The translations under genes and the position numbers were made by a program. This document shows, in pieces, positions 1 through 5,696 of a stretch of 7,963 bases of DNA. The notes beneath the pieces were generated by a model, which was not told the origin of the DNA, did not search any database, and was given only the letters and a program-made list of their open reading frames with translations. Every line of letters starts with the position of its first letter. Position 1 is the first letter of the stretch. Origin of the DNA: Limnochordia bacterium (lineage in GTDB: Bacteria > Bacillota > Limnochordia > Darwinibacteriales > DTU012); assembly GCA_007116995.1 (NCBI GenBank), contig SKHL01000251.1, forward strand, positions 1 through 7,963, written 5' to 3'.

Positions 1-587
1 GTGATGGCGAACCAGTAGAACACACCATAAGCCGCGATCACCACGCCCGACGTTGCCATTGCCAGACGCCAGCCTTCTGGGCCGCCATAGGCATGCAGCG
101 CAATCGTGGGGATCGTGATGGCGGCAGCGGCCGAGCCGAAATTGCCCCAACCGGCAGCAAACCCTTCGGCAAACCCGATGGAGCGCGGCGGGAACCACAG
201 CGCCACCATGTGAATGGTCACGACGAAGCTGGCCCCGATTGATGACAGGACAAGGCGCGACATGAACAGTACTTCGCGCGAGTCGCCAAAGGCGAACACA
301 AAAGTGGGGATCGCCATCAGCACCATCAGCACCGAAAACACACGGCGCGGGCCGTAGCGGTCCAGCGCCATGCCCACGATGATGCGGGCCGGAATGGTCA
401 GGGCCACATTCGCAATCGCAAACAGGCGGATATCGTCACGGGTCAACCAATCCACCGAGGCCAGCATCGAACTTGCCAGCGGGGCCATGTTGAACCAGAC
501 ATAAAAACTCATGAAAAACGCAATCCACGTCAGGTGGAGTGCCTTGATTTCAGCATTTTTGAAGCGGAATAAGTCGCTGACTTGCAT
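1..587 (-). CDS. narK: NarK-type nitrate/nitrite transporter (MFS, NNP family), N-terminal 195 residues, runs off the left edge
   Basis: Inner-membrane major facilitator protein of the nitrate/nitrite porter family, moving nitrate in and/or nitrite out for respiration. The frame is open from an ATG at 587 to the window edge, so only about the first 195 of some 400 or more residues are present. Visible are roughly five to six hydrophobic segments, the TM2 motif around R68 (PARIIVG, equivalent to the first nitrate-binding arginine of E. coli NarK), the MFS loop DRYGPRR at 76-82, and the NNP nitrate signature AAGWGNFGS near 144-152. The signature makes the family call firm. NarK1-type (proton symport) and NarK2-type (antiport) cannot be told apart from this half. 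A GAGGA ribosome site lies 5 nt before the ATG. It sits 32 bp behind the usp gene in the same direction, probably on one transcript driven from the FNR-box region. A nar reductase operon may follow outside the window (inference). Confidence 0.9.
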   Translation of the reverse strand, partial: MQVSDLFRFKNAEIKALHLTWIAFFMSFYVWFNMAPLASSMLASVDWLTRDDIRLFAIANVALTIPARIIVGMALDRYGPRRVFSVLMVLMAIPTFVFAFGDSREVLFMSRLVLSSIGASFVVTIHMVALWFPPRSIGFAEGFAAGWGNFGSAAAAITIPTIALHAYGGPEGWRLAMATSGVVIAAYGVFYWFAI

Positions 588-619
588 GTCAGTCCTCGAA
601 TATCAGATGTGAGTCGGGA

Positions 620-1093
620 TCATTCGGAATGGGTTGGAATGATCAGAAGCGGACAGGGCGCGCGTCGGGCCAGAAACGCGCTGGTCGAGCCGAATGTCAT
701 GTGGTCGAATTCCTCGACCAGCGCATCCAGCCGCTTGGTGATGAAATTGAACGGCCCGACATCAGGCTTGTGGCTGTGGCGCGCCATGACCAGCAGATCG
801 GGCGCGCGTTCCTCGACTGCGCGCAGGATCATCTTGCGCGCATCCCCTTCGGCAATCAGGACCGACGCGCAGAATCCTGCGGCGGCCAGCTCTGCCGCGG
901 CGGCTTCCGTGCCAGCCTTCTGTTCGGCATATTGCGCGCTAAAAAGCTCGTCTACCCCTGCGGTCGCACTGCCCACATCCTCGACCACGGAAATCAGGGT
1001 TATCTTCGGATGCAGTGCCGACAGCAGATCACGGACTGCATCCAGTGCAATCCGTGCATTTCGGGAATTGTCATAAGCCAGCATCACATGCAT
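620..1093 (-). CDS. Universal stress protein (UspA family), single domain, 157 aa, divergent ATP loop
   Basis: Small cytoplasmic single-domain Usp protein of normal length for the family. The N-terminal strand and loop MLAYDNS (residues 3-10) with D8, the long acidic and Ala-rich helix region around 50-70, the DLLVMARHS strand near 99-107 and the C-terminal GSTS...APCPLLII block (135-152) are typical. The usual ATP motif (G-2x-G-9x-G-S/T) is incomplete: only the final GS at 135-136 is clear, the preceding glycines are missing, and residues 106-132 form a longer linker than usual. Nucleotide binding is therefore doubtful. The start is supported by AAGGAG 6 nt upstream; a second in-frame ATG lies at 1084. 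It directly precedes narK and faces a Crp/Fnr regulator across an FNR box. FNR/Anr-controlled usp genes for anaerobic survival are known in other proteobacteria, so a role in oxygen limitation is inferred. Confidence 0.88.
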   Translation of the reverse strand: MHVMLAYDNSRNARIALDAVRDLLSALHPKITLISVVEDVGSATAGVDELFSAQYAEQKAGTEAAAAELAAAGFCASVLIAEGDARKMILRAVEERAPDLLVMARHSHKPDVGPFNFITKRLDALVEEFDHMTFGSTSAFLARRAPCPLLIIPTHSE

Positions 1094-1168
1094 GGGCGTC
1101 TCCTTGCGCTCCGGATGCGGTCAGGCACCCGTTCGAGAGCACACAGCCACAGCCGGACCCAAGAAAAC

Positions 1169-1182
1169 TTGATCGAGATCAA
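1169..1182. promoter_or_regulatory. Perfect FNR/FnrL-type box (TTGAT-CGAG-ATCAA)
   Basis: The 14-mer TTGATCGAGATCAA matches the FNR consensus TTGAT-N4-ATCAA at all ten defined positions. Its centre is 82.5 bp upstream of the usp start codon and 164.5 bp upstream of the regulator's GTG. If it acts as a class II site (centre at -41.5) for usp-narK, transcription would start near 1134; no convincing -10 hexamer is seen there. It also lies about 76 bp upstream of the predicted start of the divergent regulator. Candidate binders are FnrL (encoded elsewhere) and the neighbouring Crp/Fnr protein, whose recognition helix suits this sequence. Confidence 0.85.
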
Positions 1183-1216
1183 CATCCGGAAGCCCAATTT
1201 GGAAATCAGCCCGGAA

Positions 1217-1245
1217 TTGAAATCTGCAAAATACCCTTGTTTAAT
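1217..1245 (+). promoter_or_regulatory. Predicted sigma-70-type promoter for the Crp/Fnr regulator gene
   Basis: TTGAAA at 1217-1222 and TTTAAT at 1240-1245 are separated by 17 bp. Each hexamer matches the bacterial consensus at 5 of 6 positions. Transcription would begin near 1252 and give a leader of about 88 nt before the GTG at 1340. The region is AT-rich compared with its surroundings. The call is by consensus only. Confidence 0.5.
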
Positions 1246-1283
1246 AGTTGTTCTTGAGCAAAAAACTTTTGCCTTTGCGGCCC

Positions 1284-1301
1284 TTGACATTTATGTGCCA
1301 A
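1284..1301. promoter_or_regulatory. Inverted repeat TTGACA-N6-TGCCAA, possible operator
   Basis: An 18 bp interrupted palindrome with one mismatch between the arms. Its centre (1292.5) is exactly 20 bp from the centre of the FNR-type box at 1306-1319, about two helical turns, so two dimers could bind the same face. TTGACA could alternatively be a -35 element, but no good -10 lies at the right distance: TAATAT at 1311 is 21 bp away. The binding protein is unknown. Confidence 0.3.
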
Positions 1302-1305
1302 TAAG

Positions 1306-1319
1306 TTGACTAATATCAA
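1306..1319. promoter_or_regulatory. Second FNR-type box (TTGAC-TAAT-ATCAA) just upstream of the regulator gene
   Basis: TTGACTAATATCAA fits TTGAY-N4-RTCAA, the relaxed FNR/FnrL consensus, with one arm perfect and one base changed in the other. It ends 20 bp before the GTG start of the Crp/Fnr gene and lies downstream of the predicted promoter. That position suits repression, possibly autorepression by the product of the adjacent gene, better than activation. Confidence 0.6.
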
Positions 1320-1339
1320 TCGAAACCAAAGGCAGCACT

Positions 1340-2077
1340 GTGCGACCCGAAGAACTTCCAGAGATTCGCCACCTTCATCTGTTTCGCGACATGTCACAGG
1401 CAAATTTCGAAACGCTGATGGCCAGTTCCTACGCGCAGAACTTCCCGCAGGGCCTGGAGATGGTCCGCCAGGGTGATCCCGCCGATTTTCTGCATATCGT
1501 TCTGGAAGGTGCGGTCGAACTTTTTGCGCAGTGGTCAGGGCGCGAATGCACAATGGCCGTCGTGCGTCCTGTATCAACCTTCATCCTTGCGGCCTGCATC
1601 CGCGATGCCCCGTATCTGATGTCGGCGCGCACATTGGAACGCACGCGCATCATCCTTGTTCCGGCGTCGGATCTGCGCGCGATGTTCCGGCGCGACAGCG
1701 AATTCGCGGTTTCCGTCATTAATGAACTTGCGTCCTGTTACCGTTCCGTGGTCCGCAATGCCAAAACGCTGAAATTGCGCAACTCGCGCGAAAGGGTTGC
1801 ATCCTATCTGCTGCGCCAGTCCTTGCTGGTCGGGGGGGCGCAATCCTATATCCTGCCCGTCGAGAAACGGTTACTGGCATCCTATCTGGGTATGACGCCG
1901 GAAAATATGTCGCGCACCCTGCGCACACTGGAAGCGGACGGGGTCAAGATGGATGGCGCGCGCGTCATCATCACTGACCGAGAGAAGCTGACAGCACTTG
2001 CGATTCCCGACCGGCTGATCGACGGGCCCGATGACATCGCAAGCACGAACGGATCGGGATTGCCGGTTGCCGAGTAG
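1340..2077 (+). CDS. narR: Crp/Fnr-family transcription regulator without Fe-S cysteines, NarR-like
   Basis: A 245-residue cytoplasmic DNA-binding regulator. Residues about 15-110 form the cyclic-nucleotide-type beta-barrel sensor domain, about 115-145 the dimerisation helix, and about 150-215 a winged helix-turn-helix. The recognition helix contains E188, S191 and R192 (TPENMSR), the E..SR pattern that reads TTGAT half-sites in FNR. The N-terminal cysteine cluster of FNR is absent: the only cysteines are C70, C86 and C133, so it should not be an oxygen-labile 4Fe-4S protein. Divergence from usp-narK and these traits fit NarR, the nitrate/nitrite-responsive regulator of narK-nar in Paracoccus; another Dnr/NnrR-type NO sensor is possible. 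The start is GTG with AAAGG 7 nt upstream. The next in-frame ATG, at codon 18, would remove part of the sensor domain. Autoregulation through the 1306-1319 box is likely but inferred. Confidence is high for the family, moderate for the name. Confidence 0.85.
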   Translation: MRPEELPEIRHLHLFRDMSQANFETLMASSYAQNFPQGLEMVRQGDPADFLHIVLEGAVELFAQWSGRECTMAVVRPVSTFILAACIRDAPYLMSARTLERTRIILVPASDLRAMFRRDSEFAVSVINELASCYRSVVRNAKTLKLRNSRERVASYLLRQSLLVGGAQSYILPVEKRLLASYLGMTPENMSRTLRTLEADGVKMDGARVIITDREKLTALAIPDRLIDGPDDIASTNGSGLPVAE

Positions 2078-2097
2078 GGCCTTGCGCGGGCAACGCC
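2078..2097. terminator. Weak hairpin between convergent genes, doubtful terminator
   Basis: Right after the regulator's stop codon, GGC and TTGC pair with GCAA and GCC around a GCGG loop, giving 7 bp with one C-C mismatch. No T-tract follows on either strand. The 46 bp gap between the convergent regulator and coxG holds no better candidate, so termination here may be Rho-dependent or lie inside the opposing gene. Confidence 0.2.
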
Positions 2098-2123
2098 GGA
2101 ATGCGCTGCCACAGCACCTATGT

Positions 2124-2576
2124 CTATGCGCTTTCGGGCGTCGACAATTCTGCCGCCAGATTGCTGAAGAATTGTGCGGCCAGCTTGCGCGATGTGCCCA
2201 TGATCAGGCGACTGCCAAGCTGGGCCAGCTTTCCCCCGACATCCGCGCGGGCGGTGTAGCGTAGCAGGGTTTGTGTGCCGTCCTCCTCCAGAACGATATG
2301 CGCGCCGCCCTTGGCAAATCCGGCAGCGCCGCCAGTGCCGGACCCCGTCAGTTGGAATTCGCGGGGCGGGTCCAGCGGTTCAAGTGTAACCGCGCCTGTG
2401 AAACGTGCCTTGACCGGCCCGATTTTCAGGACCACCTTTGCCTCCAACTCGGTCTCGGAATGGCGCGTGATCTCTTCGCAGCCGGGGATACATTTGCGCA
2501 GGATATCTGTGTCATTCAACGCGGCATAGACCTGTGCCTGTGGTGCAGGGATCGTAATCTCGTCGGTCAGTTCCAT
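2124..2576 (-). CDS. coxG: CoxG family protein (SRPBCC fold), accessory to a molybdenum hydroxylase
   Basis: A 150-residue CoxG (CO dehydrogenase subunit G) family protein with the SRPBCC/START-like lipid-binding fold. Characteristic blocks are VYAALNDTDILRKCIPGCE (17-35), the strand KIGPVKARFTG (51-61), a Gly-rich stretch GSGTGGAAGFAKGG (78-91) and the C-terminal helix ADVGGKLAQLGSRL (111-124). It lacks the long C-terminal tail or membrane anchor found in some homologues and is probably soluble or peripheral. CoxG in CO oxidisers attaches the dehydrogenase to the membrane, and recent work on mycobacterial CoxG describes quinone delivery; a matching job for the hydroxylase encoded here is inferred. 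It is the last gene of the minus-strand operon, 28 bp after dctM, with AGGAGA 5 nt upstream of its ATG. Confidence 0.88.
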   Translation of the reverse strand: MELTDEITIPAPQAQVYAALNDTDILRKCIPGCEEITRHSETELEAKVVLKIGPVKARFTGAVTLEPLDPPREFQLTGSGTGGAAGFAKGGAHIVLEEDGTQTLLRYTARADVGGKLAQLGSRLIMGTSRKLAAQFFSNLAAELSTPESA

Positions 2577-2604
2577 GATCTCTCCTGAAGTGGGGCTGCG
2601 CGGG

Positions 2605-3930
2605 TCAAAGCAGGGCTGTCGACAGGATCGGGAAGGCCGCGATCAGCAACAGCGACAGCGCCATGACCAGAACGAAGGGCAGGGTGCCCATAAAGACCTG
2701 CTCGACCTTGGTTTTCGGGTCTGCAAGTGCGGTGTGAACGGTAAAGACGGATATTCCGAATGGCGGTGTCAGCAGGCCGATTTCGACTGCGATAACAGTG
2801 ATAATACCAAAGTGGATCAGGTCGAACCCAAGGCTTTGCGCAATCGGCGCGGAAATGGGAACCATGATCAGCAGGATCGAGGTGGAATCAAGGATCATAC
2901 CCATCAACAGGACAATCACGACATAGATCAGCAAAAAACCGTAAGGCCCAAGTCCGGAATCCTGCACCAGCATGGCAATCGCATTCGGGATACCGGCGAT
3001 GGACAACATGCGGCTGTAATACCCTGCGGCGATCAACAGCACCAGAATCGCAACCGACACCAGACCGGTTTGATACAACACCTGCCACATGCGCGGCCGG
3101 TCCAGTTGTCTGCGCATCAGTGCAATCAGCAAGGCCCCGAATGCCCCCACACCGCCTGCTTCGGTGGGTGTGAAGAAGCCCGAATAAAGCCCGCCCAGCA
3201 CCAATGTAACAAGGGCAAGGATAGGCACAAGCTTCTTGCAGATTTCCATCCATGTCAGTGTTTTGCCGTCTTGCTTCTGGCGGGACAATGCCGCTTGCGG
3301 ATCGGCATAGACAAAGCCGGGACGAAAGCGTGCAAGCAGCATGATAAGCGCAACAAACCCGAAGCTGAGAAGTAGCCCCGGAATGATACCCGCAAGGAAC
3401 ATCGCCCCGATCGACACTTCGGCCAGCACGCCATAAATGATCAGCAGAAGCGATGGCGGGATTAGCATGCCCAACACGGAACTGCCCGCCACCACACCTG
3501 CAGCGAAGGGCAAGCGATATCCGTGCCTGCCCATTTCCGGCACCGCAACCCGCGTGAACACGGCAGCGGACGCGATGGAAACCCCTGTGACAGCGGCAAA
3601 AACCGCGTTTGCCGCGACCGTGGCCACACCCAGACCGCCCAAAAGTTTGCGCAGCAACGCTTCGGCCACTTCGAACGTATCGCGCCCGACATTTGAAATG
3701 CTGACAAGTATCCCCATCAGCACGAATAACGGAATGGTCGCGAACAGATAATCGGCAATGCCGTTATAGCTGGCCATACCCAGCAGCCTGAATGCCAGGT
3801 CGATATTGTCGCGCAATATCCAGATACCCACAAAGCCGGTGGCCAGAAGGGCTACGGCAATATGCATCCCGATAAGCACCATCACCACCAGCCCCACAAT
3901 CAGAAGCAACCCTATTGTAAGACTGGTCAT
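2605..3930 (-). CDS. dctM: TRAP transporter large membrane subunit DctM
   Basis: A 441-residue, almost wholly hydrophobic protein with about 12 membrane segments: the sodium-coupled channel subunit of a tripartite ATP-independent periplasmic transporter. Family hallmarks are the block around 112-145 (AAVTGVSIASAAVF...VPEMGRHGYRLPFAAG), LGMLIPPS at 153-160, then YGVLAEVSIGAMFLAGIIPG (166-185). A second related half begins near TPTEAGGVGAFGALL, and a C-terminal LTPPFGISVF motif mirrors the first IPPS hairpin. Length is normal. Its ATG overlaps the dctQ stop codon (ATGA), so translation is probably coupled to dctQ. It works with DctQ and the periplasmic DctP encoded immediately upstream. Confidence 0.95.
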   Translation of the reverse strand: MTSLTIGLLLIVGLVVMVLIGMHIAVALLATGFVGIWILRDNIDLAFRLLGMASYNGIADYLFATIPLFVLMGILVSISNVGRDTFEVAEALLRKLLGGLGVATVAANAVFAAVTGVSIASAAVFTRVAVPEMGRHGYRLPFAAGVVAGSSVLGMLIPPSLLLIIYGVLAEVSIGAMFLAGIIPGLLLSFGFVALIMLLARFRPGFVYADPQAALSRQKQDGKTLTWMEICKKLVPILALVTLVLGGLYSGFFTPTEAGGVGAFGALLIALMRRQLDRPRMWQVLYQTGLVSVAILVLLIAAGYYSRMLSIAGIPNAIAMLVQDSGLGPYGFLLIYVVIVLLMGMILDSTSILLIMVPISAPIAQSLGFDLIHFGIITVIAVEIGLLTPPFGISVFTVHTALADPKTKVEQVFMGTLPFVLVMALSLLLIAAFPILSTALL

Positions 3931-4469
3931 GGCTGGGGTGTTCCTATTTGGCGCAGGTGTTGAATGGCGACGGCCAGATACGCAAGGGCTGCAAAGACAG
4001 CGCCCACTATGATGATGGCGCGAAACGGCAATGTGGGCACTGTGAATACGCCCCGAACCCCGAAATATTCGTTGGTGTTATAGGCGCGCACCGTGTCGGG
4101 CCAGACGGCATAGGCGATTGCTAGAAACACCGCCGCACCGACCAGCGCAAACAGGACTTCCAGCACGGCAGTCGCCCGCGGCGAGAAATGCGCCAGAACC
4201 CGAACCAGCATGTCGGAACGTGTCATCCTGCCGTTCAGCACCGCCGCCGATATTTGCAGGAACGCGATTGCAACAACTGATCGGGCCGCAACCTCGGCAA
4301 CGCCGGTAATCGGCGAGTTGAAGAAATTGCGCCCCAGCACGTCTGCCACGATGACAAACATCAACAGGGCAATCCAGATGGTGCCAATCATGGAGAGCGT
4401 TGCCGCGGTCCAGTGCAGGGTTTTGGCCAGTGCGCTACGTTGCTGTTCGGGCTGCGTTGTCGCTTTCAC
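3927..4469 (-). CDS. dctQ: TRAP transporter small membrane subunit DctQ
   Basis: About 180 residues with four membrane segments (roughly 22-43, 62-80, 103-123, 150-170), the pattern of the small TRAP permease subunit. The family motif after the first helix, D44..GR48..F50..P54..G57..E60 (counted from the TTG), is intact. The start is uncertain by one codon. TTG at 4472 and GTG at 4469 are both in frame behind AAGGAAGG, and GTG has the better 8 nt spacing and is used here. No in-frame ATG is available nearby. It lies 93 bp behind dctP, a gap that contains a strong hairpin (4510-4538), and overlaps dctM by 4 bp. DctQ binds DctM and helps dock the substrate-loaded binding protein. Confidence 0.93.
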   Translation of the reverse strand: MKATTQPEQQRSALAKTLHWTAATLSMIGTIWIALLMFVIVADVLGRNFFNSPITGVAEVAARSVVAIAFLQISAAVLNGRMTRSDMLVRVLAHFSPRATAVLEVLFALVGAAVFLAIAYAVWPDTVRAYNTNEYFGVRGVFTVPTLPFRAIIIVGAVFAALAYLAVAIQHLRQIGTPQP

Positions 4470-4509
4470 CAATGCATCCTTCCTTGCGGAGGTCTATGAA
4501 ATCGGGACT

Positions 4510-4538
4510 GCGCGGCCAGTGTCAGGCACAGGCCGCGC
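4510..4538 (-). other. Strong intercistronic hairpin between dctP and dctQ
   Basis: GCGCGGCC at 4510-4517 is perfectly complementary to GGCCGCGC at 4531-4538. Inside it, after one mismatch, GTG and CAC add 3 bp around a 5 nt loop. The hairpin begins 24 nt after the dctP stop codon. No T-tract follows in the direction of transcription, so it is more likely an mRNA-stabilising or partially attenuating element than a full terminator. It would allow more binding protein than membrane subunits. Confidence 0.65.
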
Positions 4539-4562
4539 ATCCCTGGTCAGGTCAATGGGCGC

Positions 4563-5627
4563 CTAAAGCCCTTCATCCCAATCACGCAAGGGCTGCACAC
4601 CGCGTTCGCGCAGCGCATCAAAATAGGCTTTCAGGACCGTTACAGCGCCATCCCCCCCGTCTTGCAGCCAAGGCTCGATAATATTGGGCAATCCGTCAAC
4701 CCACGCCTGCTTGTCAGCTTCGGGCAGTTCGGACACTTGCAGGCCGGCTTCTTCCATTTCGGCCATGGCGACTTCCGCGCGTTCTGTCACATAGGCGCCA
4801 TGCGCCCGGGATGTTTCGCGGCCCGCTTCGCGCACGGCGGTCTGCACCGCCTCTGGCCAGCTGTTGAAGCTGTCAAGATTGGCGGCGATCCCGCCGAAAT
4901 ACATCGCCCCGACCCCGACCTGCGTCAGATAGGGGGCAACCTCATAGACGCGTGTCGGCTGGATGCCGGTGGCAAAGCTCAGCGCCCCTTCGGAAACGCC
5001 GGTCTGGATATCGGTGTAATATGTGGTCAAGGCACCATCCAGCGGTGTGGTGCCTGTGCCTTGCAGCCAGTTCGCCGATGTGCCGGGCGCGTTGATACGA
5101 CGGTTATTGATGTCCGCCAGACTGTTGATCGGGAAGTTTGAATAAATATCATAGCTGTCGGTAATCAGTGATGACAGGTGCAGCATGTTCTGTTCTGCCC
5201 AGCTGTCACGCAGTTCCGGCAGGTTTTCTGTCAGTTCATCGAAGATTTCGATCAGCAATTCATGGTCACCAGTTGCAAAGGGCGTGAAATAGGTCACGTT
5301 TTGCAACGGCATGGCAGACCCCTCCCAGACTGTGCCAACCATGCCGATATCGACAATGCCATCCCGCACGGCTGTGCGGGTTTCGGTAAACCGGTACAGC
5401 GTGCCACCATAGGATTCCACCCAGTTGACGGCGAATTCCCCACCCGCTTCTTCCAGCAGGCGGTCAACTGTGGGCTGGAATGCGTTTTTCATGGCAAACG
5501 CCCAGATATTGCTTTCAGGATGGCTGGAACCGATGTTGATGGTAATCGTTTGCTGCGCGGCCACGGGGCCTGCCATGGCAAACGCAAGTGCCAGTGCCGA
5601 TGATGAAAGGCTAACTCTGATAGTCAT
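4563..5627 (-). CDS. dctP: TRAP transporter periplasmic substrate-binding protein DctP
   Basis: A 354-residue secreted binding protein of the DctP family. Residues 1-24 are a Sec signal peptide with a basic start, an Ala/Leu/Phe-rich core and a VAA site before QQ. The mature part begins with the typical ITINIGSSHPES strand. The conserved arginine that pairs with a substrate carboxylate lies in NRRINAPGT (R177, with R176 beside it), followed by the family-typical PLDGALTTYYTDIQTGVSEGAL region (195-216). The ligand is therefore probably an organic acid anion; which one cannot be read from sequence. SD GGGAGGA stands 6 nt before the ATG. The gene lies 57 bp after the Mo-hydroxylase large subunit gene, ahead of dctQM, and has a hairpin on each side. 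Placement between a catabolic oxidoreductase and its coxG suggests the ligand is the enzyme's substrate or a precursor. Confidence 0.95.
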   Translation of the reverse strand: MTIRVSLSSSALALAFAMAGPVAAQQTITINIGSSHPESNIWAFAMKNAFQPTVDRLLEEAGGEFAVNWVESYGGTLYRFTETRTAVRDGIVDIGMVGTVWEGSAMPLQNVTYFTPFATGDHELLIEIFDELTENLPELRDSWAEQNMLHLSSLITDSYDIYSNFPINSLADINNRRINAPGTSANWLQGTGTTPLDGALTTYYTDIQTGVSEGALSFATGIQPTRVYEVAPYLTQVGVGAMYFGGIAANLDSFNSWPEAVQTAVREAGRETSRAHGAYVTERAEVAMAEMEEAGLQVSELPEADKQAWVDGLPNIIEPWLQDGGDGAVTVLKAYFDALRERGVQPLRDWDEGL

Positions 5628-5667
5628 GCTGTTCCTCCCTATAAGACAGCGGTGAAGTTGGTCTGAC

Positions 5668-5696
5668 TTGCCGGATTATGTGCCTTAGTCCGGCAA
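5668..5696 (-). other. Intercistronic hairpin spanning the hydroxylase stop codon
   Basis: TTGCCGGA at 5668-5675 is perfectly complementary to TCCGGCAA at 5689-5696, with a 13 nt loop that includes the TAA stop (5685-5687) of the large-subunit gene. No T-tract follows in the direction of transcription. Together with the 4510-4538 hairpin it brackets the dctP cistron. It could mark an RNase processing boundary, protect the dctP message 5' end, or attenuate read-through. Ribosomes terminating on the TAA would keep it open, so it may respond to translation of the upstream gene. Confidence 0.5.

Noticed and set aside
1258..1272. Inverted repeat GCAAAA-AAC-TTTTGC as a terminator or operator
   Set aside because: It is AT-rich with a 3 nt loop, follows no gene that needs terminating, and could arise by chance in this AT-rich leader.
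629..1309. 226-codon plus-strand open frame across usp and the intergenic region
   Set aside because: It is antisense to usp and runs through the FNR box and promoter region. No family resemblance is seen, and a start inside the opposing gene is unlikely.
1340..2077. Oxygen-sensing FNR/FnrL as the identity of the Crp/Fnr regulator
   Set aside because: The N-terminal cysteine cluster needed for the 4Fe-4S centre is missing.
2105..2115. Small hairpin GCTG-CCA-CAGC downstream of coxG as operon terminator
   Set aside because: The stem is only 4 bp and is not followed by a T-tract on the minus strand.
2575..3375. 266-codon plus-strand open frame opposite dctM
   Set aside because: The translation is rich in Gln, His, Asp and Lys with no domain pattern, as expected from the complement of hydrophobic membrane-protein codons.
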